From the NCBI GenBank assembly GCA_022821275.1, contig JAJEDY010000086.1:1-48671 (forward strand): a DNA stretch of 48,671 nucleotides, read 5' to 3'. A model generated the notes under the pieces. It was not told where the DNA came from. It searched no databases and saw nothing but the letters and a program-made list of their open reading frames with translations. Below are positions 17,425 through 24,985 of this stretch, piece by piece. Numbering within the stretch: the stretch's first letter is position 1; every line of letters begins with the position of its first letter. The DNA is from Candidatus Latescibacterota bacterium (GTDB lineage Bacteria; Latescibacterota; UBA2968). The position numbers and the translations under genes are program-made.

Positions 17425-18602
17425 GGCTGTGCATTCTCGCTATTAGTCAATTGGGGATAAAGTTCGTCTTCGATTTTGTGAAGATAGTTTTCTGTAAATG
17501 GTAGTTGTACATCAGCATCCACTTGGGCAATCGCTCGAAAACATGTTTTTACGAGTCGTCTGGGATTCGAGTAGGTGTTGGGCCGGAAGACAATATTATC
17601 CGGAAACGGGAAAATATCTCCTATTGATTCGTTCTTCTCGCTTGATCGAGCAGCCTCTATCCGTGATCTCATTAAGGCCAGTGCTTCTGAACTCGTTAAG
17701 AGATCAATATTTAATATTTGGTCAGAAATGCGCTCAATCAGCGAAGGTTCAAACTCCTTGGTGATTTCATAAGCATCGGGAGTCATTGACATGACGATCC
17801 AGAAGTCGATCTGCTCGCTTTGAGCGAGGTTTATCAAACGTTTCAGCGTTGCCAAGTAATCATGTGCAGCGCGTCTGGTGAGCCTTTTTTGAAGACCTAT
17901 TTCCTCGAATTCGTCAATGAGAAACGCAATGGCTTTAGCACTCGTTCCTTGTAAGATCGTTTTCAATATTGCGCGGAAGTAAGGTGCTTCTTCCCCCTCC
18001 GGGACCATGCTGCTGCTCTGCCTCGGTACGAAGTCCCGATATTCGAAATATGGTTTTTTCACAATCTCGGTAACGATTCGGGCAAGACAGTGGGCAATTT
18101 CTTCATCTGGCGTAATCTCCGCCTTCCTGATTGCATCCTGGAGAGGGCTTGTAATATTTTGTTGTCGGCGCGAACTAGCTATTACGGATAGATATTCTTC
18201 AAAGCTCTTTCGAAAAAGATCTCCCTGATAGGCGAACGACACATGAGGACTAACGAGTTCCCAGATGAATTTAGCAAAATTTTTGCGTCCGATAGTGCGC
18301 AACAACATATTGGCAAGGTCGTAGAATTGCACCCCTGGATTGTCGAAGTAGAATGATTTAATTTGACGGTCTGGAAAGACTTCGCTATGAAGCCATTGCA
18401 AGAGGCAGGTCTTTCCGGTTCCATACTCGCCGACGATGACGATGGCCTTGACACCGGCTCCTGTTTGATGTAAGTCGAGGAGTTCTTTCATTCGAGTTTC
18501 CAACTCATTTGGAGGCGACAATTTTGCATGGAGGGGGGCACCTGTTGCCGCTGGCTCGAAGGGATTAAAGTCAAGCCGGAGTTTTTTCAGAATATTGGAC
18601 AT
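17421..18602 (-). CDS. AAA/ORC-like P-loop ATPase
   Basis: The 393-residue protein has a Walker A motif GEYGTGKT (residues 58-65), Walker B AFLIDEFE (226-233), a sensor-1-like strand DFWIVMSMTPDA and a late NPRRLVK segment. This resembles the ORC/Cdc6-like or STAND-related ATPases of phage-defence operons (such as BREX BrxD-type proteins) and transposition regulators. The start DFNPFEPAATGAP contains an NPFEP motif often found before this ATPase core. No membrane segment is seen. It overlaps the upstream winged-helix gene by 32 bases and the PIN gene by four. It probably senses or loads onto DNA and controls the nuclease; that role is inferred. Confidence 0.8.
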   Translation of the reverse strand: MSNILKKLRLDFNPFEPAATGAPLHAKLSPPNELETRMKELLDLHQTGAGVKAIVIVGEYGTGKTCLLQWLHSEVFPDRQIKSFYFDNPGVQFYDLANMLLRTIGRKNFAKFIWELVSPHVSFAYQGDLFRKSFEEYLSVIASSRRQQNITSPLQDAIRKAEITPDEEIAHCLARIVTEIVKKPYFEYRDFVPRQSSSMVPEGEEAPYFRAILKTILQGTSAKAIAFLIDEFEEIGLQKRLTRRAAHDYLATLKRLINLAQSEQIDFWIVMSMTPDAYEITKEFEPSLIERISDQILNIDLLTSSEALALMRSRIEAARSSEKNESIGDIFPFPDNIVFRPNTYSNPRRLVKTCFRAIAQVDADVQLPFTENYLHKIEDELYPQLTNSENAQP

Positions 18603-19650
18603 GGTTATTTGTCACCTCTTGGGATTTGATAGTTATCTCTTGATGTATGCGAATATGGGAGATATAGGGACCATTTGGAGTTCTATAATACCTTCGCAAC
18701 TCTAAATTTTCCCTCTGCGGCGATGTCGCTGTCAGCGTAGCGAGGGCACGAGATGTCGGGATTAGCAAAATATGATTGGGCCATTCTTTGAGTAACCAAT
18801 CAATGGCACGAAAGAGCACACTAATCGGTTGCCTTTGTTCTACACAGCAACGAGCGATGAGATCGGAAATGGATAACAAAGTCCATTCTCCTGGAGTACG
18901 TAGAGAAAGTAGTAAGCGCACTGTTCGCAGTACAGGGGAATCAATTTCTGTAGAGAAAGGCTCTAGGCGGGATAGAGGAAACATGATTGTATCACTGCCA
19001 GCTTGTTGACAGTATTCGTCAATGAGTCCTAATTCATCACGCGCCCAGTAGCGTACGCCATATAGGATCGCAGACACACTTACAGGTGATTCACAACGTA
19101 CCGTGTAGCCTGTTGTATTATTTTCAAAAACGACCTTCCCGGTGCGAGAGGAATGGTGGCGGGTCCACTTAACGGGGAGACCCTTTTGCCGGAAGTTGGA
19201 AACGGTATCAGAACTTATATCCAAAGGCATGAAAAGATCGAAGAAAAGCGATCTGCATTGTTCGTTTTTCAAAACCAGTGCTGCAAATGGGTCTTTCGCA
19301 GCATCACATAGAGATTGATCTTCGTTGTTTGGAACTGGCTGATGTAGGAGTTTGCAGACATCAGGATCATCGTAATTGACAAGCAACATCCGTCCATCTC
19401 GTTTGAGTGCATGCAGGTGTAACAAGGTATTTCGATAGTGGTAAAGGGTAGTAGGTGAAGGAGGGGAATTACGTTGCGTAAGCGAGATGTGGTTTTCCAG
19501 CACCAGGTTGTTAATTTCACTAGCTCTAAGTCCGCTCGGAAAGTCTGCAACGGCTTTCAAAATGCGATGGAGTCCGGCAAATGAGACGGTACGCATCCAG
19601 TATTCGCTCTGTTGCAAGTTGTCTTTGCTGCGATGTTGTGGCTGTGCCAT
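18571..19650 (-). CDS. Unrecognised protein with N-terminal winged-helix-like domain
   Basis: I do not recognise this 359-residue protein as a named family. Residues about 20-95 look like a winged helix: FAGLHRILKAVADF, GLRASEINNLVL, TTLYHYRNTLLHLHALKR, then a short beta wing GRMLLVNYDD. The remainder is mixed alpha/beta with no catalytic motif I can name. The ATG at 19650 is chosen because AGAGGGG lies eight bases upstream; the frame extends to a TTG at 19734 with no ribosome site. It is the first gene of the cassette and follows a consensus promoter at 19828-19857. It probably binds DNA, as a specificity factor or autoregulator of the system. Confidence 0.65.
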   Translation of the reverse strand: MAQPQHRSKDNLQQSEYWMRTVSFAGLHRILKAVADFPSGLRASEINNLVLENHISLTQRNSPPSPTTLYHYRNTLLHLHALKRDGRMLLVNYDDPDVCKLLHQPVPNNEDQSLCDAAKDPFAALVLKNEQCRSLFFDLFMPLDISSDTVSNFRQKGLPVKWTRHHSSRTGKVVFENNTTGYTVRCESPVSVSAILYGVRYWARDELGLIDEYCQQAGSDTIMFPLSRLEPFSTEIDSPVLRTVRLLLSLRTPGEWTLLSISDLIARCCVEQRQPISVLFRAIDWLLKEWPNHILLIPTSRALATLTATSPQRENLELRRYYRTPNGPYISHIRIHQEITIKSQEVTNNHVQYSEKTPA

Positions 19651-19827
19651 GTCGGCTACCCCTCTACATCCGTGCATTTTGAAATTGTGGGGCAATACCT
19701 CGGTAGATATGTCCTCATTTGCGGCAACCCCCAAGTTATCAAAATATCGACAAAATGTTGTCCTTAGTCAAACCCGTGGTCTCCAATTTGATGAAATCGA
19801 CACCAGGACGGATAAAGTCGCACATGA

Positions 19828-19857
19828 CGTATAACAGAAATTGATATAGACTGTCAA
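19828..19857 (-). promoter_or_regulatory. Sigma70-type promoter for the four-gene cassette
   Basis: Reading the reverse strand, a perfect TTGACA (19852-19857) is followed after 18 bases by TATACG (19828-19833). Transcription would start near 19820 and leave a leader of about 170 bases before the ATG at 19650. In the same 322-base gap the forward promoter of the aldo/keto reductase points the other way. Confidence 0.6.
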
Positions 19858-19914
19858 GAGTATTTTTATTTTATCATTTTTAATTTCCGACATAGAGCGG
19901 GGGATTTTTTCGCA

Positions 19915-19943
19915 TTGACACGCGGGGTTCTGTCGTCTATTAT
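19915..19943 (+). promoter_or_regulatory. Near-consensus sigma70 promoter of the aldo/keto reductase operon
   Basis: TTGACA (19915-19920), exactly 17 bases, then TATTAT (19938-19943) gives 11 of 12 consensus matches. Transcription would start near 19950, leaving a leader of about 20 bases with the ribosome site CAGGAGGA before the ATG at 19973. Confidence 0.75.
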
Positions 19944-19972
19944 GCGAGGGGTTTTTTCAGGAGGAGATTGCG

Positions 19973-20950
19973 ATGCAGAGTAAGATATTGGGCAGAACGG
20001 GGTTGGAGGTTCCAATTGTAAGTTTTGGCACGGCATTTCTCGCTCGTGTGATGGGGGAAGATGGTCATTTTTTACCGGGCGTCGATGAAGATGTGGGTGT
20101 AGAGAATGTGGTGGCTGCTGTTGAGGCTGGGTGTACGCTGATCGATACGGCGCCGCTTTACGGGAATACTGCGAGTGAGAAAATTATTGGTCGCGCGTTG
20201 CGCGAACGCTTCGATCTGGCTGAAAAGTGTACGGTGACGACAAAAGTGGGAAGATCGGGAAGTGAATACGATTTCTCTTTCGACGGGGTGATGCAACAGG
20301 TGGAAGGCAGTCAGGAGCGGTTGGGGCTGGATGCGTTTGACGTGCTGTATATTCACGATCCAATGGATTTTCCCATGCAACAGGTGATGGCAAAAGATGG
20401 CGCGCTTGGGGCATTGCGAAAATTGCAGGATGAGGGTGTGGTGCGGTTTGTCGGTATTGCGGCCAATGATCCCGATTCAAATGGTCCGTACATTGATACG
20501 GGTGAGTTTGATGCCTCGGTGGTTCCCGATGCGTGGAGTTTGTTGAATCGGGCGGCGGATACGTTCATTTTTCCCGGTGCTGAAAAACACAATGTGGGGA
20601 TTGCGCTCGCAACACCTCTGGAACGCGGTTTGCTGGCGACGGGACCCTTGCCCGGGCATTCTTATGTGAATCGCAATTTTAGTCAGTCGGTTTTGGACCG
20701 CGTTGGGAGAGTAAAAGCACTTTGCGACGATTATGGCATTCCACTGGTGGCTGCATCGCTGCAGTGGTGTACAAGGCATCCGTTGATTGCAACGGCGATT
20801 TGTGGAGGGCGAAACAAAGAAGAGACAATTCAAAATGCCGAGGCTGGCAGTATTGAAATTCCCGAAGCGTTTTGGGATGATCTGGAGCCGTTGATCCAGG
20901 ATTGGGATCAGGAGCATGTGGTGAAGGTGGGTAAAGGCAACCACAGATGA
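19973..20950 (+). CDS. Aldo/keto reductase
   Basis: This 325-residue NADPH-type oxidoreductase of the aldo/keto reductase superfamily has a TIM barrel and reduces aldehydes or ketones. The catalytic tetrad is visible: Asp and Tyr in LIDTAPLYGNTASEKIIG, Lys in CTVTTKVG and His in LYIHDPMD. It resembles the fucose/galactose dehydrogenase-like branch (long HDP loop, VPIVSFGTAFL start). CAGGAGGA precedes ATG. The last codons (GNHR and TGA) are read from a dispersed ACCACAGATGA repeat, so the natural C-terminus may have been altered. It opens a run of sugar-acid or polyol genes. Confidence 0.9.
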   Translation: MQSKILGRTGLEVPIVSFGTAFLARVMGEDGHFLPGVDEDVGVENVVAAVEAGCTLIDTAPLYGNTASEKIIGRALRERFDLAEKCTVTTKVGRSGSEYDFSFDGVMQQVEGSQERLGLDAFDVLYIHDPMDFPMQQVMAKDGALGALRKLQDEGVVRFVGIAANDPDSNGPYIDTGEFDASVVPDAWSLLNRAADTFIFPGAEKHNVGIALATPLERGLLATGPLPGHSYVNRNFSQSVLDRVGRVKALCDDYGIPLVAASLQWCTRHPLIATAICGGRNKEETIQNAEAGSIEIPEAFWDDLEPLIQDWDQEHVVKVGKGNHR

Positions 20951-20970
20951 ACACAGATGAACACAGAGTA
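20938..20970 (+). repeat. Dispersed CAACCACAGATGAACACAG repeat overlapping a stop codon
   Basis: The sequence CAACCACAGATGAACACAGA and its continuation repeat the ATGAACACAG unit. Copies lie at 24862-24896 and inverted near 9207-9243. The first TGA in the repeat is the stop codon of the aldo/keto reductase. Confidence 0.75.
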
Positions 20971-21010
20971 AAAGGCTAACAGGTAGCGATCAACTTTTAA
21001 GGAGCATAAC

Positions 21011-21736
21011 ATGACAGAACAGGAGATTTTGAAGGAGTTGGAGAATTTCGATACGCCGTCTATTACGAATGTGGTGGCGACTTATCCGAATAATCCGTTG
21101 TGTTTGGGACTTTACAATCCGTGGGTTGAGAATTGGTACACGGATCAGACGATTAAGTGTATGTATCCAGAACTCGGCGCGCGGTGTGGGTATGCTGTGA
21201 CGTGTACTTTTGGGTTGCCGGATGCGGGGTTTAGCCGGTTGTCGTTTATGGATGTGTCCGAGGCGCTGGATGCGTCGCCAAAGCCGACGATACTGGCGCT
21301 GGAGCAGAAGTTTCCGCCGGAGATTGCGGGTAAGGTGGGGCTTGCGGGCGGCAATATGACGACGACGATGAAAGCACTCGGGTGCGTGGGGTGCGTGTCA
21401 AATGGGCCGTCGAGAGATATCGATGAGATCCGTCCGATGGAATTTCAGTATTTGCTAACGGGTATATCGCCGGGCCATGGCGATCAGGCTGTGCAGGCGG
21501 TGAATGTGCCGGTGTCGATTTGCGGCATGGATGTTGCGCCTGGCGAGATTATTCACATGGATGAAAATGGCGCGGTTAAGTTTCCCGCAGATCGGATGGC
21601 AGAGGTGCTGGCGAATGTGAAAGAACTGATTGCAGGAGAAGAGGCCCTTCAAGAGCGCGTTAAGAAGGCGACCAATATCGCTGAGTTGCGCGCGGCTTAT
21701 CGCGGTGAAGAATACGGAGATGATGAGGAAGAATAA
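21011..21736 (+). CDS. RraA family protein (aldolase/decarboxylase-like)
   Basis: The 241-residue product matches the RraA/HMG aldolase fold: FDTPSITNVVATY at the start, then GGNMTTTMKALGCVGCVSNGPSRDIDEI, the family's GxVxDGxxRD block. Here the usual Asp of DG is Asn, while the Arg-Asp pair that binds substrate and metal is kept. Family members cleave 4-hydroxy-4-methyl-2-oxoglutarate, decarboxylate oxaloacetate or, in Enterobacteria, inhibit RNase E. In this catabolic setting a class II pyruvate-type aldolase is more likely. AAGGAG precedes ATG, and the stop codon is immediately followed by the next gene's ATG, indicating an operon. Confidence 0.82.
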   Translation: MTEQEILKELENFDTPSITNVVATYPNNPLCLGLYNPWVENWYTDQTIKCMYPELGARCGYAVTCTFGLPDAGFSRLSFMDVSEALDASPKPTILALEQKFPPEIAGKVGLAGGNMTTTMKALGCVGCVSNGPSRDIDEIRPMEFQYLLTGISPGHGDQAVQAVNVPVSICGMDVAPGEIIHMDENGAVKFPADRMAEVLANVKELIAGEEALQERVKKATNIAELRAAYRGEEYGDDEEE

Positions 21737-22729
21737 ATGGAAAAGATCAAGGCGGGTATTATTGGATTTGGGCGGGTGGCTGGTGGTCATCTGAGAACGA
21801 TGCGCGAGACGGGATTGTACGATGTGGTGGGGGTGTGCGATATTACGGAATCCAGGCGGGAAGAGGCGGTTGTCGAGGGCCTGCGTGCGACCGATAAACT
21901 CGATGAATTTCTCGGTTGGGATATCGAGTTGGTTTTGATTGCGACGCATTCGGCGGCGCATTATACGGACGCGCTCAAGGTGGCGGCGGCTAAGAAGCAC
22001 ATGCTGATTGAGAAACCGATGTCACTGACCGGGCCAGAGGCCGAGGAAATGGTGCAGGCGGCCAGAGAGAATGGCGTGGTGTTGACGATGCACCACAACC
22101 GGCATTACGACCGCGATTATTGTCTGGTGAAGCACGCGGTTTTAGATGGCGCGGTTGGCGAGATTGTTGCGCTTGAGAATCGCACGATGGGGGCGCGTCC
22201 CGCTGTGGGTTTTGGCGTGCCCGATTACAATCAGCAATGGCGCGTGACAGCCGCGGCGGGTGGGGGAACGTTGCTGGATTTTGGACCGCACTGGGTCGAG
22301 CAGATTATCGATTTGATGTCGGGTCACAAGGTGGTATCGGTATTTGCGGATGTGCGGCATACGAAGTGGGGCGATTCAGACGATTTGTTCGATATTGTGA
22401 TGGTGTTTGACAATGGGGTGCGCGCGCGTGCTGCCAAGGCGGATATTTCTTTTTATTCCCTGCCGTATAAGTGGGTTGTTCTGGGTACGGAAGCCACGCT
22501 TGTGTGCGAGCGTGGGGGCGGTGGCGAGGTTACGGTCTATGGTGAAGATTCTGAGGAAGTTCGCACCGATGCGATACCGCGCGAAAATTTGCACGCGAAT
22601 ATCGCGCGGCATTTGCGCGAGGGCGAGGAGTTGATTATTACTGCGGAACACGGTTTGCGGGTGATGCAGGTGTTGCACGCTGCACGCGAGTCGGGTGCTT
22701 CTGGCAAGAGTGTGGATGTGGAGATATAA
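21737..22729 (+). CDS. Gfo/Idh/MocA family oxidoreductase
   Basis: This 330-residue NAD(P)-dependent dehydrogenase has an N-terminal Rossmann motif GIIGFGRVAGGH (residues 8-19), the catalytic EKP block (MLIEKPMSL, about 90-98) and a C-terminal alpha/beta domain with GGGTLLDFGPHWVEQIIDLM, which contains the usual Asp-x2-x-His substrate region. Such enzymes oxidise sugars, inositols or their derivatives in the cytoplasm. It starts directly after the RraA stop codon, so the two are probably translated together and may act in sequence. Confidence 0.9.
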   Translation: MEKIKAGIIGFGRVAGGHLRTMRETGLYDVVGVCDITESRREEAVVEGLRATDKLDEFLGWDIELVLIATHSAAHYTDALKVAAAKKHMLIEKPMSLTGPEAEEMVQAARENGVVLTMHHNRHYDRDYCLVKHAVLDGAVGEIVALENRTMGARPAVGFGVPDYNQQWRVTAAAGGGTLLDFGPHWVEQIIDLMSGHKVVSVFADVRHTKWGDSDDLFDIVMVFDNGVRARAAKADISFYSLPYKWVVLGTEATLVCERGGGGEVTVYGEDSEEVRTDAIPRENLHANIARHLREGEELIITAEHGLRVMQVLHAARESGASGKSVDVEI

Positions 22730-22734
22730 TAGAA

Positions 22735-24177
22735 ATGGGCAAACCAAATATTATTTTTATTTTGCTGGACGATTACGGGTGGGCAGATTCGACGTGTTAC
22801 GGAAGTGAATTTTACGAGACGCCCAATTTGGATCGGTTGTGCGCCGAGGGGATGAAGTTTACGGATGCGTATGCGTCGTGCCCGGTGTGTTCGCCAACGC
22901 GCGCGAGTGTGATGAGTGGCAAATATCCCGCGCGGGTTGGGGTGACGAATTTTATCGATTGGAGCGGGAGAAACCATCCCAATCGCGGCAAATTGATCGA
23001 TGTGCCCTATTTCAAGTATTTGCCCCATGAAGAGCGCACGATAGCACAGGCGATGAAGGATGGGGGATATGCGACCTGGCATGTTGGCAAATGGCATTTG
23101 GGGGGACCTGGATTTTATCCCGATGAACACGGGTTTGAAGTGAATGTTGGCGGATGCGAACACGGTTCTCCAGGGCGTGGGGGTTATTTTAGTCCGTGGA
23201 CGATTCCGGTGCTGGATGATGTGGATGTGCCAGACGGGACGTATTTGACGGATTATTTGACGGATCGGGTTATAGATTTGATCGAGAACCGCGATGATCG
23301 ACCGTTTTTTCTGAATTTGTGGTATTATACGGTGCATACGCCCATTCAGGCGAAGCGAGAAAAGATCGAGAAGTACGAAGAGAAAGCGAAGAAGATGGGC
23401 CTGGATAAAATTGAGCCGTTTGAGGAGGGCGATTTTTTTCCGGGGGAACACAAAAAGGATAGGCGCATTACGCGGCGGAAGGTGCAGTCCGATCCAGTTT
23501 ATGCTGCGATGATCGAGAGCATGGATGAGAGCGTGGGGCGCATTTTGGATGCGCTGGAAGCAGCGGGTATTGCCGATAATACCGCGATTATGTTTACCTC
23601 AGATAATGGTGGATTGGCGACGAGTGAAGGCTCGCCAACGTGCAATGCGCCGCTCGCCGAGGGTAAGGGCTGGATGTATGAGGGCGGAACGCGGGAGCCG
23701 CTGATTGTCAAATGGCCCGGCGTGACACAGGCGAGATCTGTGTGCGATGTTCCGGTGACGAGTACGGATTATTATCCGACGATACTGGAAATGGCGGGTC
23801 TGGATTTGATTCCCGAACAGCATTGCGATGGCGTGAGTATTGCGCCTTTGTTAAAGGGAGACGATCTGGCGCGCGATGCGATTTTCTGGCATTTCCCGCA
23901 TTATGGCAATCAGGGAGGGACACCTGGGTCTTCTGTTCGAGCGGGGGATTATAAGCTGATCGAGTTTTTTGAATCCGGGCATGTGGAATTGTACAATTTG
24001 CGAGAGGATATTGGCGAGGCGCATGATCTCTCAGATGAATTGCCCGATGTGCGAGATCGATTGCACGGACTTCTGAAGGCTTGGCAAGAGGAGATCGAAG
24101 CCAAAATCCCCGAGGAGAATCCAGATTTTGAGCCGTGGCAGGAAAGGCCGGTTTGGGAGACAAATCGGGGGAGATAG
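22735..24177 (+). CDS. Type I sulfatase
   Basis: This 480-residue sulfatase of the alkaline-phosphatase superfamily hydrolyses sulfate esters. The start PNIIFILLDDYGWADSTCYG carries the metal-binding Asp pair. The signature CSPTRASVMSGKYPARVG begins at Cys52, which must be converted to formylglycine. Further family blocks are HVGKWHLGG, FTSDNGG and WMYEGGTREPLIVKWPG. No signal peptide is visible, which is unusual for a polysaccharide sulfatase and suggests a cytoplasmic small-molecule substrate. No maturase (anSME or FGE) is in the window. It begins five bases after the dehydrogenase stop, in the same operon. Confidence 0.93.
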   Translation: MGKPNIIFILLDDYGWADSTCYGSEFYETPNLDRLCAEGMKFTDAYASCPVCSPTRASVMSGKYPARVGVTNFIDWSGRNHPNRGKLIDVPYFKYLPHEERTIAQAMKDGGYATWHVGKWHLGGPGFYPDEHGFEVNVGGCEHGSPGRGGYFSPWTIPVLDDVDVPDGTYLTDYLTDRVIDLIENRDDRPFFLNLWYYTVHTPIQAKREKIEKYEEKAKKMGLDKIEPFEEGDFFPGEHKKDRRITRRKVQSDPVYAAMIESMDESVGRILDALEAAGIADNTAIMFTSDNGGLATSEGSPTCNAPLAEGKGWMYEGGTREPLIVKWPGVTQARSVCDVPVTSTDYYPTILEMAGLDLIPEQHCDGVSIAPLLKGDDLARDAIFWHFPHYGNQGGTPGSSVRAGDYKLIEFFESGHVELYNLREDIGEAHDLSDELPDVRDRLHGLLKAWQEEIEAKIPEENPDFEPWQERPVWETNRGR

Positions 24178-24200
24178 GTTATACTTTGAGGGGTATGATT

Positions 24201-24860
24201 ATGGACGATTCTATTAAGGTTGCAGTAGTGACCGGCGGCCACCGTTTTGATGTGCCGAATTTTCACGGGTTGTTTCGCAATCTTGAAGGCGTGGATGCCT
24301 ATATTCAGTCTCTGGAGGATTTTGCATCGCCACGAGCAGAGGAGCGCGATTTCTACGATGCGGTTGTGTTTTACAATATGCACAAGGAAGGTCCGACAGA
24401 TGAGAACCGTCCCGGGTGGATGGGGCGACCGCTAAGCGCGCTGGAGTCCTGGCTGGCAACGGGCAAGGGTATGGTGTTGTTGCACCACGCGATTTTGGCA
24501 TTTCCCGATTGGGATCCCTGGGTGCAGATGGCCGGTGTTGTGGCGGGATCGTTTGAATCGTTCAGCCACGATGAGGTGATGCGGATTGCGGTAGAGGATG
24601 GGGATCATCCGATTACGCGAGGGATATCCGATTGGGAGATGATCGATGAGACTTATGTGATGGGTGAACCGGATTCGGATAGCCATTTGCTGTTGACGAC
24701 AGATCACCCGGCGTGTATGAAGTCGATTGGCTGGACGCGACAATACAATGGTACGCGGGTGTTTTGCTTTCAGAGTGGGCACGACAATCAGACGTGGAAG
24801 GATGAAAATTTTCAGTCGGTGTTAATGCGGGGTATTCAGTGGGTCAGCGGGAAAATCTAA
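24201..24860 (+). CDS. ThuA-like domain protein
   Basis: This 219-residue protein has the ThuA/glutamine-amidotransferase-like fold: a start strand IKVAVVTGGHRFD, then YDAVVFYNMHKEG, GKGMVLLHHAIL and a final GTRVFCFQSGHDNQTW. The named member ThuA takes part in trehalose use, and the exact reaction of most homologues is unknown. ATG at 24201 is chosen because GAGGGG lies seven bases upstream; an ATG two codons earlier is too close to it, and the longer frame overlaps the sulfatase. It is the last gene before a repeat-filled gap (24861-24985). Confidence 0.8.
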   Translation: MDDSIKVAVVTGGHRFDVPNFHGLFRNLEGVDAYIQSLEDFASPRAEERDFYDAVVFYNMHKEGPTDENRPGWMGRPLSALESWLATGKGMVLLHHAILAFPDWDPWVQMAGVVAGSFESFSHDEVMRIAVEDGDHPITRGISDWEMIDETYVMGEPDSDSHLLLTTDHPACMKSIGWTRQYNGTRVFCFQSGHDNQTWKDENFQSVLMRGIQWVSGKI

Positions 24861-24861
24861 A

Positions 24862-24896
24862 GCAACCACAGATGAACACAGATGAACGCAGATGAA
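24862..24896 (+). repeat. Dispersed AACCACAGATGAACACAG repeat
   Basis: A near copy of the element at 20938 begins two bases after the ThuA stop codon, again in the gap directly behind a gene. The final unit varies (GAACGCAGATG). Confidence 0.7.
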
Positions 24897-24931
24897 AGTC
24901 AAAAGCAGGAACTGGCAAGTGAACCCGGATA

Positions 24932-24960
24932 TGTAGGGGCGATCCCACTGGGTCGCCCGC
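24932..24960 (+). repeat. GTAGGGGCGA hairpin repeat
   Basis: GGGCGATCCCACTGGGTCGCCC folds into a nearly perfect hairpin (GGGCGA-CCC against GGG-TCGCCC). It starts TGTAGGGG, like the GTAGGAGCGG element at 11272, suggesting related mobile hairpin repeats. It lies in the leader of the hydroxylase gene. Confidence 0.6.
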
Positions 24961-24985
24961 CAGTGGTGCGAAAAGGAGGATCAAG

